A stretch of DNA of 64,000 nt from Firmicutes bacterium AF25-13AC. Its GTDB lineage: Bacteria; Bacillota; Clostridia; Lachnospirales; Lachnospiraceae. Below are positions 56,813-64,000 of the stretch, in pieces; position 1 is the stretch's first letter, and every line of letters begins with the position of its first letter. Made by a program: the position numbers and the translations under genes. Location of the stretch: the NCBI GenBank assembly GCA_003478935.1, contig QUFP01000018.1, positions 16,805 through 80,804 of the forward strand, given 5' to 3'. Below the pieces are notes generated by a model. That model saw only the letters and a list, made by a program, of their open reading frames with translations, made no database searches and was not told where the DNA came from.

Positions 56813-57945
56813 TTATTCTGGGAAAATAAGCTGTGCAATGATTACCTTTGACTCATCAGGAGCGATTTTTGTAGTATAGCTGTCTTCATAGATGCCAAGA
56901 TCCTCACCAGTGATCGCATCTGTCAGCTGAAGGCGAATGCCAGACTCTGAGTGAATACCAAGATCATCGAAACAGATACCTACATTCTGGCTCCACTGAT
57001 CCTCAGCAGCAAGATTAAAGAATGCAATCGCAATACGGTTTCCAGACAGAAGCTTTGCGAAGGTGTACTTTCTTGTGTCAGCATGATCTACTAAAAATGG
57101 CGGGCGGCACTCATCATCCTGATTAATATCAATCAGTCCCTTACAGAAGAGGATTTTCTTATTTGCCTCGTCAAGCTTTCTAAGGTCAGCACCGATGATA
57201 AGCGGAGAGCCTAAAAATGCCCACATTGCGAAGTGCTGCAGATACTGAAGGTCGCTGCAGCCGCCAATTCCTACATTTCCATTTCCGTGCATACCAACGA
57301 TCAGCATGTCCATATCATTCCAGCAGCCTGGTGCATTGTTTTCCACGTTTTCTACCTGACTGATGAAAAGATCCTTGTAGCTCTTTGGACCATCAAAGAT
57401 ATCTCCGGTAGAGCGGTAGCTGTGAGCACCATGAGAGCGCATCCAGCCAGATGGGTCATACATACCCCAGTTGCAGGCTGCAAATAAGATATCGCGTCCA
57501 GTACTGCGAAGTGCCATTGCCATGGTCAGGTAGGCATTCTTTGCATCACCGCTAACAGGAAAATTGCAGAAATCATATTTCAGATAATCAACACCCCACT
57601 CAGCAAACTGCTTTGCATCAGAAAATTCATGACCATAGCTGCTTGGATAGCCTGCACAAGTCTTTGTTCCAGCGCAGGAGTACATACCAAACTTTAAGCC
57701 CTTTGAGTGAATATAGTCGGCAAGTGCTTCATACCATTTGGAAACAGTGCCGGGTCAGCAACGAGCTTTCCGTCAACACGCTCACGAAGAGACCAGCAGT
57801 CATCAATAATAACATATTCGTAGCCAAGATCACGATAGCCGTCCTCTACAATACGGTCAGCCATCTCCTTAATCAGCTGCTCGTTGATTTTGTCTCCGAA
57901 AGTATTCCATGAGTTCCAGCCCATAGGCGGTTTTTTTGCGATCAT
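56813..57945 (-). CDS. GH27 alpha-galactosidase (frameshifted)
   Basis: About 377 residues after restoring one base. The start KKPPMGWNSWNTFGDKINEQ and YEYVIIDDCWSL, then GMYSCAGTKTCAGYPSSYGHE and VDYLKYDFCN (nucleophile Asp), are a full GH27 series. The frame breaks near 57727: the aagcactt stretch on the minus strand needs one more G to read MKALADYIHSKG. Ribosome site AAGGAGAAA precedes the ATG. It is divergent from an AraC gene and is not a close copy of the GH27 at 46485. Confidence 0.83.
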
Positions 57946-57978
57946 AATTGTTTCTCCTTTTTAAAATTTATAGTTGGA

Positions 57979-57999
57979 TTGCCTTTATAATAAAGGCAA
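57979..57999. promoter_or_regulatory. Perfect palindrome in the GH27/AraC intergenic region
   Basis: TTGCCTTTA and TAAAGGCAA flank TAA. It lies 33 bases from the GH27 start and could be an operator or part of the GH27 promoter. Confidence 0.35.
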
Positions 58000-58016
58000 A
58001 GTAAGAAAAAAGGAAT

Positions 58017-58047
58017 AACATATCATATTGTTTCCTTAACATATCAT
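58017..58047. promoter_or_regulatory. Direct-repeat operator candidate for the AraC regulator
   Basis: AACATATCAT occurs at 58017-58026 and 58038-58047, exactly 21 bases apart, which is two helical turns. Tandem sites with this spacing are typical of AraC-family activators. It lies between the divergent GH27 and AraC genes. Confidence 0.45.
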
Positions 58048-58163
58048 CAGATTGCTTAAAAATGGAGAAAATCTAATTTTCTGGACAAATATATAAGTAT
58101 CTATTGAGCAAAACGAAAGATTCGTGTATAGTAAAGACTGGAACACAACAGGAGGCAAAAAGT

Positions 58164-58961
58164 ATGTTTTATACGTATGCAGTAGGGATAGACAGCCGCC
58201 ACAGAAAAGGCGAAATTGTTTATCATTATGAAAAAAGACAGCACTATATTTTAATCTATACAAGAACAACAGCTCAGTTTCAGATTGATGATGAGGAGAT
58301 TCCAGTAAAAAAGGGAACACTTCTTTTGATCAGTCCAGATAAGCGTGCATCTTATACAGGAGTTTGGGAGGGCTACTGCGATGACTGGATTAATTTTTAT
58401 GATCCAGACAATCAGCTTGCAAATTTTCGGATTCCGATAAATAAACCAGTAAGCCTCCAGGAAAATATTCCAGTGTCTCAATATATGCAGCTGATGATGA
58501 ATGCATTTCATTCAGGAATGGCACAGCGTGACAATGTTCTGTCACAGCTTATGATGGCCTTCTTTACATTGATCGATAATTACTTAAATTCATCGCTTCC
58601 ACAGATTGCACACTATCAAAAGCTTTTGGAGCTTCGAGAGGAAATCTATGCATTTCCGGCGCGTCCATGGTCAATACAGGAGCTGGCAGATCAGGTTAGC
58701 TTAAGCCCTGCTTATTTCCAGGATCTTTATAAAAAGGCGTTTCAGGTATCATGTGGGGCTGATATTATTCAGAGCCGTATCGGACAGGCTAAGCGAATGT
58801 TGGCACAGACAAACCTGACGATGGAAGAGATTGCAGACAGATGTGGATATAACAGCCCAGTGCATTTCTCAAGACAGTTTCGCAAGTGTACAGGATATGC
58901 ACCATCCAAGTGGCGTGAGAATGCGCTGGGAGAAAATATGATGGTTACAGATCATGGATAA
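58164..58961 (+). CDS. AraC-family transcriptional regulator next to GH27
   Basis: Encodes 265 residues from the ATG at 58164, which follows AGGAGG. N-terminal cupin-like domain (EIVYHYEKRQHYILIYTRTTAQF, KGTLLLISPDKRASYTG) and C-terminal AraC domain (VSLSPAYFQDLYKKAFQVSCG, DRCGYNSPVHFSRQFRKCTG). By position it should activate the divergent GH27 gene. It does not resemble the regulator at 45516 closely. Confidence 0.92.
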   Translation: MFYTYAVGIDSRHRKGEIVYHYEKRQHYILIYTRTTAQFQIDDEEIPVKKGTLLLISPDKRASYTGVWEGYCDDWINFYDPDNQLANFRIPINKPVSLQENIPVSQYMQLMMNAFHSGMAQRDNVLSQLMMAFFTLIDNYLNSSLPQIAHYQKLLELREEIYAFPARPWSIQELADQVSLSPAYFQDLYKKAFQVSCGADIIQSRIGQAKRMLAQTNLTMEEIADRCGYNSPVHFSRQFRKCTGYAPSKWRENALGENMMVTDHG

Positions 58962-59044
58962 ACCATTGCACCGAAGGGCTTTTGTAGTATGACGCATGAA
59001 TTGTAACGATAACTCTGTGAACAGAAAAATGATAAAAATCACAC

Positions 59045-59073
59045 TTGACAAATAGGAAAATGCGTTATATAGT
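59045..59073 (+). promoter_or_regulatory. trpE: Sigma-A promoter of the trp operon
   Basis: TTGACA (59045-59050) and TATAGT (59068-59073) with a 17-base spacer, at the head of the Trp T-box leader. Confidence 0.75.
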
Positions 59074-59079
59074 AGCGCT

Positions 59080-59385
59080 ATAATTAAATAACAAAGTAAC
59101 ACTTCAAACCGTTGAAGCGGAGATAAAAATAGGAAATGCGCAGTACAGAGAGTTTGGGATGATGAGAACCAGACAGAGAGCAGCTTATTAAATGGACCGC
59201 TGAGGGTATGGTCAAAGGCGTAAGCCAAGTATTCCATAACGTGTGCGCATACGTTAGTTGCGAGGGATATGCTGGTATCCTAAAAAGAGCCCTGAAAAGG
59301 GAAACAAGGTGGCACCGCGGAAAGTAGAATTTTATCCGTCCTTGGCAGATTCATAACAATGAGTCTGTCAGGGACTTTTTTTGTT
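59080..59385 (+). promoter_or_regulatory. T-box leader (tryptophan) upstream of trpE
   Basis: The core AAGGTGGCACCGCGG lies at 59306-59320. A stem I region with GATGAGAACC and ACAGAGAGC motifs precedes it. The likely specifier is TGG (59193-59195, in AAATGGACC), fitting tRNA-Trp. The remaining bases before trpE are the terminator and its AT-rich tail. Uncharged tRNA-Trp should stabilise the antiterminator and raise trp expression. Confidence 0.9.
59338..59383 (+). terminator. T-box terminator before trpE
   Basis: GTCCTTGGCAGA pairs with TCTGTCAGGGAC, followed by TTTTTTTG. Confidence 0.85.
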
Positions 59386-59504
59386 ATACCAAGTTTCCAA
59401 AGTCAAAAACGTTCGTGCTTGCACGATAAGTTTTATGATCTTGGAGTAGATATATAGAAAATAAAAAGCTCCGCATACCGGCATGACAGCAAAGGAGGAT
59501 CACA

Positions 59505-60968
59505 ATGCAGATTATTACATCACTAGAAGAATTAAGACAAAAAGCAGTTGGATATCGTGCCGTACCGGTTGCAGGAGAACTGTTTTCAGATGTGCGAACA
59601 CCAATCGAGGTCTTACGTATATTAAAAAATGTCAGCAGCCATTGCTTTTTATTTGAGAGTGTGGAAAATCAGGAAATTTGGGGACGATACACATTTCTTG
59701 GATTTGACCCGAAGGAAGAGATTGCATTTACAGGAGGCAAAAATCCAAGAGGACGAATTGAAGAAGTTTTAAAGGAATATAAAAGTCCGCGCATGGAAAA
59801 TCTTCCTTCTTTTACAGGAGGATTGGTCGGTTATTTCTCTTATGATTACGTAAAGTACAGTAATCCAAAGCTAAAGCTTGATGCGAAGGACGAGGAAGGC
59901 TTTAAGGATGTCGATGTGATGCTGTTTGACAAAGTCATTGCATTTGATAATGTAAAGCAAAAGATCATCATTATGGTGACAGTCAAGGCAGATGAGCTTG
60001 AGAAAAATTATGAAAACGCTGTACAGACAATAAAGAAAATTGCAAAGCTGATCATTCGTGGAGAGATGAAAAAAGAGCAGCCGGGATGCTTAAAAACAGA
60101 ATTTAAGCCGTTGTTTCAGAAAGATGAATATTGCAGGATGGTAGAAAATGCAAAAGAGTATATCTATCAGGGTGATATCTTCCAGGTCGTGCTGTCCAAC
60201 CGTTTGGAAGCTGAGTATGAAGGAAGCCTGTTAAATACCTACCGCATCATGAGAACCACAAATCCATCACCGTACATGTTCTATTTTAGCAGCGACGATA
60301 TGGAGGTAGCAGGAGCTTCACCAGAGACACTTGTTAAATTAGAAAATGGTGTGCTTCATACATTTCCGCTCGCAGGAACAAGACCAAGAGGAAAGGACAG
60401 ACAGGAAGATCTGGCACTTGAAAATGATTTGCTTGCTGATGAAAAGGAATGTGCCGAACACAACATGCTAGTTGATCTGGGACGAAATGACATTGGAAAG
60501 ATCAGCAAGTATGGCACTGTTGAAGTAGAAGAATATATGCAGGTGCTTCGCTACTCACATGTTATGCATATCGGTTCAACTGTCAGGGGACAGATTAGAG
60601 ATGACAAGACAGCGCTTGATGCTGTAGAGGCAGTACTTCCGGCAGGAACACTTTCAGGTGCACCAAAATATCGTGCAATGGAAATCATAAATGAACTGGA
60701 AAATAATAAGAGAGGCATTTATGGCGGTGCAGTTGGTTATCTTGATTTTACCGGAAATTTAGATACTTGTATAGGAATCCGTTTGGCGTACAAGAAAAAT
60801 GGGAAGGTATTTGTCAGGTCAGGGGCAGGAATAGTGGCAGACAGCATTCCAGAAAAAGAATTTCAAGAGTGCATAAATAAGGCAAAGGCAGTAGTAGAAG
60901 CCATAAAAAAAGCACAGCAGATGGCAGCTTATGAGGGAAAGGAGAACGATTATGATACTATTGATTGA
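59505..60968 (+). CDS. trpE: Anthranilate synthase component I
   Basis: Encodes 487 residues. N-terminal LFESVENQEIWGRYTFLG holds the tryptophan feedback site (LLES analogue LFES). The chorismate-binding core has DIFQVVLSNRLEAEYEG, GASPETLVKLENG, VDLGRNDIGKIS and FVRSGAGIVADSIPEKE. It turns chorismate to anthranilate with TrpG. ATG at 59505 after AAAGGAGG. Its last codons overlap the trpG start. Confidence 0.97.
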   Translation: MQIITSLEELRQKAVGYRAVPVAGELFSDVRTPIEVLRILKNVSSHCFLFESVENQEIWGRYTFLGFDPKEEIAFTGGKNPRGRIEEVLKEYKSPRMENLPSFTGGLVGYFSYDYVKYSNPKLKLDAKDEEGFKDVDVMLFDKVIAFDNVKQKIIIMVTVKADELEKNYENAVQTIKKIAKLIIRGEMKKEQPGCLKTEFKPLFQKDEYCRMVENAKEYIYQGDIFQVVLSNRLEAEYEGSLLNTYRIMRTTNPSPYMFYFSSDDMEVAGASPETLVKLENGVLHTFPLAGTRPRGKDRQEDLALENDLLADEKECAEHNMLVDLGRNDIGKISKYGTVEVEEYMQVLRYSHVMHIGSTVRGQIRDDKTALDAVEAVLPAGTLSGAPKYRAMEIINELENNKRGIYGGAVGYLDFTGNLDTCIGIRLAYKKNGKVFVRSGAGIVADSIPEKEFQECINKAKAVVEAIKKAQQMAAYEGKENDYDTID

Positions 60969-61524
60969 TAATTATGACAGCTTTTCCTACAATCTATATC
61001 AGTTAATCGGTACGATTGAGCCAGATATCAAAGTCATCCGAAATGATGAGATGACGGTCGAGGAAGTAAAAGCATTAAATCCACAGCTTATAATCCTTTC
61101 TCCGGGACCGGGACGTCCAGATCGGGCAGGCATATGTGAGGAAGTAGTAAAAAAGCTAGGCCCAAGTATTCCAATTTTAGGTGTGTGTCTTGGCCATCAG
61201 GCAATCTGCGAAGCCTATGGCGGCAAAATCATTCACGCAAAGAAGCTGATGCATGGAAAGACTTCAATCGCACGTTTAGACAGATCAGGAGTTTTATTTA
61301 AAGAAATGGATGCAGAGATTAAAGTTGCAAGATATCATTCCCTTGAAGCTGATCCAGATACGCTGCCGGCTGAGCTTTTTGTGACAGCAATGGCAGATGG
61401 TGAAATCATGGCAGTCGAGCATGAAAAGTATCCGGTTTATGGATTGCAGTTTCATCCGGAATCAATCCTCACACCAAAAGGAATTGATATTTTACGAAAC
61501 GTAGTAGAGAGTATAAGAAAATAG
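60952..61524 (+). CDS. trpG: Anthranilate synthase component II (glutamine amidotransferase)
   Basis: Encodes 190 residues. Class I amidotransferase triad with Cys in GVCLGHQAICE, and His/Glu in GLQFHPESILTPKG. Opens with MILLIDNYDSFSYNLYQL. It releases ammonia from glutamine for TrpE. It starts 17 bases inside the trpE end with GGAAAGGAG upstream. Confidence 0.97.
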   Translation: MILLIDNYDSFSYNLYQLIGTIEPDIKVIRNDEMTVEEVKALNPQLIILSPGPGRPDRAGICEEVVKKLGPSIPILGVCLGHQAICEAYGGKIIHAKKLMHGKTSIARLDRSGVLFKEMDAEIKVARYHSLEADPDTLPAELFVTAMADGEIMAVEHEKYPVYGLQFHPESILTPKGIDILRNVVESIRK

Positions 61525-61596
61525 AAAAAAATAGAAGAATATAAATATATATAGCAACAGACAGCAGCAAGCAACAACAGCAAGGGAGATAACGCT

Positions 61597-62604
61597 ATGA
61601 TAAAAGAAGCAATCGCAAAACTGATAAAGAAAGAAAACCTGACGACAGAGATGATGGAGCAGGTTATGGAAGAAATCATGACAGGAGAGGCAACTGATGC
61701 ACAGAAGGCATCTTTCCTCACGGCAATGACGATGAAAGGTGAGACAATCGATGAAATTACATCAGCGGCAAAGGTCATGAGAAGTCATTGTGAGAAGTTC
61801 TTGAATGATATGGATGTATTAGAGATTGTTGGAACTGGCGGAGACGGTGCAAACACGATCAACATTTCGACCATCGCATCTATTATTGTATCATCGACAG
61901 GAATACCGGTTGCAAAGCATGGAAACCGTGCAGCATCAAGTAAATGCGGCACAGCAGACTGCCTTGAGGCACTTGGAGTAAACATAAATCTCTCTCCAGC
62001 TGAAAGTGCTATACTTTTAAAGGAACATAATATGTGCTTCTTATTTGCTCAGAAATATCATCCGGCAATGCGCTTTGTAGGTTCAGTCAGAAGAGAGATC
62101 GGTATTCGCACAATATTTAATGTGTTAGGACCTCTGGCAAACCCGGCAGGTGCCTCCATGCAGCTGCTTGGCGTATATAGTGAGGCGCTTGTAGAACCGC
62201 TTGCAAGAGTCCTTTACAACCTGGGTGTTAAGCGTGCAATGGTTGTTTATGGACAGGATGGCATGGATGAGATTTCGCTGAGTGCACCGACAACAGTGTG
62301 CGAGGTAAGAAACGGAAACTTCAAGAGTTACGTAATTACACCAGAGCAGTTTGGATTTAAAAGATGTAAAAAGGAAGATCTTATTGGCGGCAACCCACAG
62401 GAAAATGCAAAGTTTGCATTAGATATTTTAAATGGAGTCAAAGGTCCAAAAACTGATGCAGTACTATTCAATGCCGGAGCTGCCATTTACACAGCAAGAG
62501 AAGACATCACAATCGAAGATGGTATTAAGATTGCTAGAGAGGCACTAGAAAGCGGTCTTGCAGCAAAACAGTTAGATGATTTTGCAAAAGCAACAAAGCA
62601 GTAA
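61597..62604 (+). CDS. trpD: Anthranilate phosphoribosyltransferase
   Basis: Encodes 335 residues, full length. Conserved [58 protein letters not shown]. It joins anthranilate to PRPP. Separated from trpG by 72 bases rich in CAA/CAG steps. Confidence 0.97.
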   Translation: MIKEAIAKLIKKENLTTEMMEQVMEEIMTGEATDAQKASFLTAMTMKGETIDEITSAAKVMRSHCEKFLNDMDVLEIVGTGGDGANTINISTIASIIVSSTGIPVAKHGNRAASSKCGTADCLEALGVNINLSPAESAILLKEHNMCFLFAQKYHPAMRFVGSVRREIGIRTIFNVLGPLANPAGASMQLLGVYSEALVEPLARVLYNLGVKRAMVVYGQDGMDEISLSAPTTVCEVRNGNFKSYVITPEQFGFKRCKKEDLIGGNPQENAKFALDILNGVKGPKTDAVLFNAGAAIYTAREDITIEDGIKIAREALESGLAAKQLDDFAKATKQ

Positions 62605-62638
62605 AAATAAGAAAATATGGCAGTGAGGTGAAAGCAGC

Positions 62639-63445
62639 ATGGCAGAGAATATATTAGAGACGATTGCAGCGAAGCGTCGCATTTATATAGAAGAAAAGAA
62701 AAAGCAGGTGCCACTAAAAAACTTGATTTCGCAGGCAGAGGCACTTTTGCAAAAGGAAGCAGCTGGCGAAGTATCAGCAAAGCCAAGCTTTTACGACAGT
62801 CTGGCAGGCGATAAGCTTTCATTTATCTGCGAGGTAAAGAAGGCATCTCCGTCAAAGGGACTTATAGCACCAGATTTTCCATATCTTACCATAGCTAGAG
62901 AATATGAATCGGCGGGAGCCGCAGCTATCTCAGTTTTGACTGAGCCAGAATATTTTCTTGGAAAAGATGAATATTTAAAGGAAATTGCTAAGACGGTACA
63001 TATTCCGGTGCTTAGAAAAGATTTCACAATAGATGAATATCAGATTTACGAGGCAAAGCTTCTCGGTGCATCAGCAGTACTTTTGATTTGTTCACTGCTT
63101 GATAAGAAAATATTATCTAAATTTTTAGATATGGCGAATGAGCTTAAACTTGATGTACTCGTTGAGGCACATGATGAAGAGGAAGTGCACACAGCACTTG
63201 AATGTGGAGCAAAAATCATAGGTGTGAATAACAGAAACTTAAAGAACTTTACGGTAGATGTGAGAAACAGCTTGAGGCTTAGGGCACTTGTCCCAAAAGA
63301 TGTAGTATTTGTCTCTGAGAGCGGCATCAAGACAAGAGAGGATACAAGACAGCTTGCAGCATATCATGTAAATGCCGTGCTGATCGGGGAGACTTTAATG
63401 CGAAGCCCAGACAAAAAGACAGCACTTGATTTGCTTCGGCCATAA
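62639..63445 (+). CDS. trpC: Indole-3-glycerol phosphate synthase
   Basis: Encodes 268 residues. TIM barrel with SFICEVKKASPSKGLI, SVLTEPEYFLG, LRKDFTIDEYQIYEA, VEAHDEEEVHTALECGAKII, GVNNRNLKNFTVD and SESGIKTREDTRQL. It acts after TrpF and before TrpAB. It is monofunctional: no TrpF domain follows, and no separate trpF occurs before trpB. Confidence 0.97.
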   Translation: MAENILETIAAKRRIYIEEKKKQVPLKNLISQAEALLQKEAAGEVSAKPSFYDSLAGDKLSFICEVKKASPSKGLIAPDFPYLTIAREYESAGAAAISVLTEPEYFLGKDEYLKEIAKTVHIPVLRKDFTIDEYQIYEAKLLGASAVLLICSLLDKKILSKFLDMANELKLDVLVEAHDEEEVHTALECGAKIIGVNNRNLKNFTVDVRNSLRLRALVPKDVVFVSESGIKTREDTRQLAAYHVNAVLIGETLMRSPDKKTALDLLRP

Positions 63446-63591
63446 CCAAAACGAAAACAAGCAATAACAAACAAGCAAATAAAACAGGCAGCAACAAATA
63501 GTTGTAGAAAAAATAATATAACTATTTAAATAGATATAATAAGCGAATAATAGACAAATTCAAAAATGACATACAGAAAGGAACTAGACAG

Positions 63592-63890
63592 ATGAGCAGA
63601 GGAAGATATGGAAAGCATGGCGGCCAGTATGTGCCAGAAACATTGATGAATGAAATCATACGCTTGGAGAAAGCGTATGAGCATTATAAAAACGATCCCG
63701 AATTTGTTCAGGAATTAGATACTTTATTGAAGGAATATGCAGGAAGACCATCACTTCTTTACTATGCAGAGCGCATGACAAAGGATTTGGGCGGAGCTAA
63801 GATCTATCTAAAGAGAGAAGATTTAAACCACACAGGTGCTCATAAAATCAACAACTGTCTTGGTCAGGCACTTCTTGCAAAGAAGATGGG
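63592..63890 (+). pseudogene. trpB: Tryptophan synthase beta chain, interrupted by an insertion
   Basis: Starts at ATG 63592 (ribosome site AAAGGAAC). Typical N-terminus [20 protein letters not shown] and the PLP-Lys motif [24 protein letters not shown]. It matches TrpB through codon 100 (63889-63891), then passes into a G9 tract and IS sequence, and stops at 63922-63924. The rest of trpB and trpA may lie beyond the element or be lost. Confidence 0.88.
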
Positions 63891-64000
63891 GGGGGGTGCG
63901 GACGCTTTCTTGGACCTGAATTAAGCAATTCCAAGACTGCGTCTATACTCCATCGGACTCAAACCCCCTAATGATAGTTTGATCCTTTTATCTCTATACC
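63889..64000 (-). mobile_element. Right end of an IS3-family insertion sequence
   Basis: The sequence after trpB codon 100 is foreign. The end is G-rich (TGCGGACGCTTTCTTGGACC) and next to a G9 tract (63888-63896), so the exact boundary is blurred. A transposase reading frame on the minus strand runs off the window. The target duplication cannot be read because only one side of the element is present. Confidence 0.75.
63921..64000 (-). CDS. IS3-family transposase OrfB, C-terminal end (partial)
   Basis: On the minus strand the frame reads [21 protein letters not shown], then a TAA whose complement is at 63921-63923. [18 protein letters not shown] is a standard ending of IS3/IS150-group OrfB integrases. 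The N-terminal part lies beyond position 64000. Confidence 0.82.
   Translation of the reverse strand, partial: YRDKRIKLSLGGLSPMEYRRSLGIA

Noticed and set aside
59193..59270. Other TGG triplets as the Trp specifier in the T-box leader
   Set aside because: TGG also occurs near 59210 and 59264, but AAATGGACC has the best context after the GAGAGC region. The choice remains tentative.
63888..63896. G9 tract as a phase-variation switch inside trpB
   Set aside because: The sequence after the tract is IS3-like and never returns to a TrpB frame, so a length change would not restore the gene.
1..64000. tRNA, rRNA, CRISPR array, prophage or replication origin
   Set aside because: I saw no cloverleaf, ribosomal, spacer-repeat, phage structural or DnaA-box cluster pattern anywhere in the window.

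Overview
The window looks like chromosome of a low-GC, Gram-positive gut Firmicute, most likely a Lachnospiraceae member (Clostridia). This is inferred from AGGAGG-type ribosome binding sites, T-box leaders, YesN/YesL/LplB/LplC carbohydrate modules, a queuine-salvage cluster and a selenium-dependent molybdenum hydroxylase maturation operon. I cannot name the species.

Layout. (1) 1-18.3 kb is an acidic-polysaccharide utilization locus: a possible GH31 C-terminal remnant, two LplB/LplC-type sugar permeases, a membrane-bound AraC regulator, a solute-binding protein, two large heparinase II/III-like lyases, a GH43, a GH88/105 unsaturated uronyl hydrolase, a YesL protein and a nitrilase-family hydrolase. 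The lyases and GH88/105 lack signal peptides, so imported oligosaccharides are probably cleaved in the cytoplasm. (2) 18.3-29.7 kb is mixed: a lipoprotein NodB deacetylase, a membrane diguanylate cyclase, pheS-pheT behind a Phe T-box, an ECF sigma factor with a membrane partner, and an AAA-ATPase/PD-(D/E)XK gene. (3) 29.7-41.9 kb is one long operon for selenium-dependent molybdenum hydroxylases: yqeC, moaC, mogA, selD, yedF, a cysteine desulfurase, a DUF3343 gene, yqeB, a molybdopterin-binding protein, moaA, MOSC, xdhC and modABC. No hydroxylase structural gene and no selA/selB is present in the window. (4) 42.7-45.5 kb is a minus-strand queuine-salvage operon (nucleosidase queK, ECF S-component queT, radical-SAM lyase queL) behind a preQ1-I riboswitch and terminator.

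(5) 45.5-54.8 kb has a GH27 with its AraC regulator, a pair of iron-sulfur/Cys-rich proteins, a second GH88 followed by DUF2264, an FAH-family hydrolase and a MATE transporter. (6) 54.8-59 kb has mgtE behind a leader with a 32-codon ORF, a small zinc ribbon gene, and a second GH27 with a divergent AraC regulator. (7) 59-64 kb is the trp operon behind a Trp T-box (trpE-G-D-C, no trpF), ending in a trpB cut at codon 100 by an IS3-family element whose transposase C-terminus runs off the window.

Six genes each need exactly one inserted base to restore a family-like protein, several of them at homopolymer runs. Base-calling errors are at least as likely as true gene decay, so treat these genes as probably intact until reads are checked.
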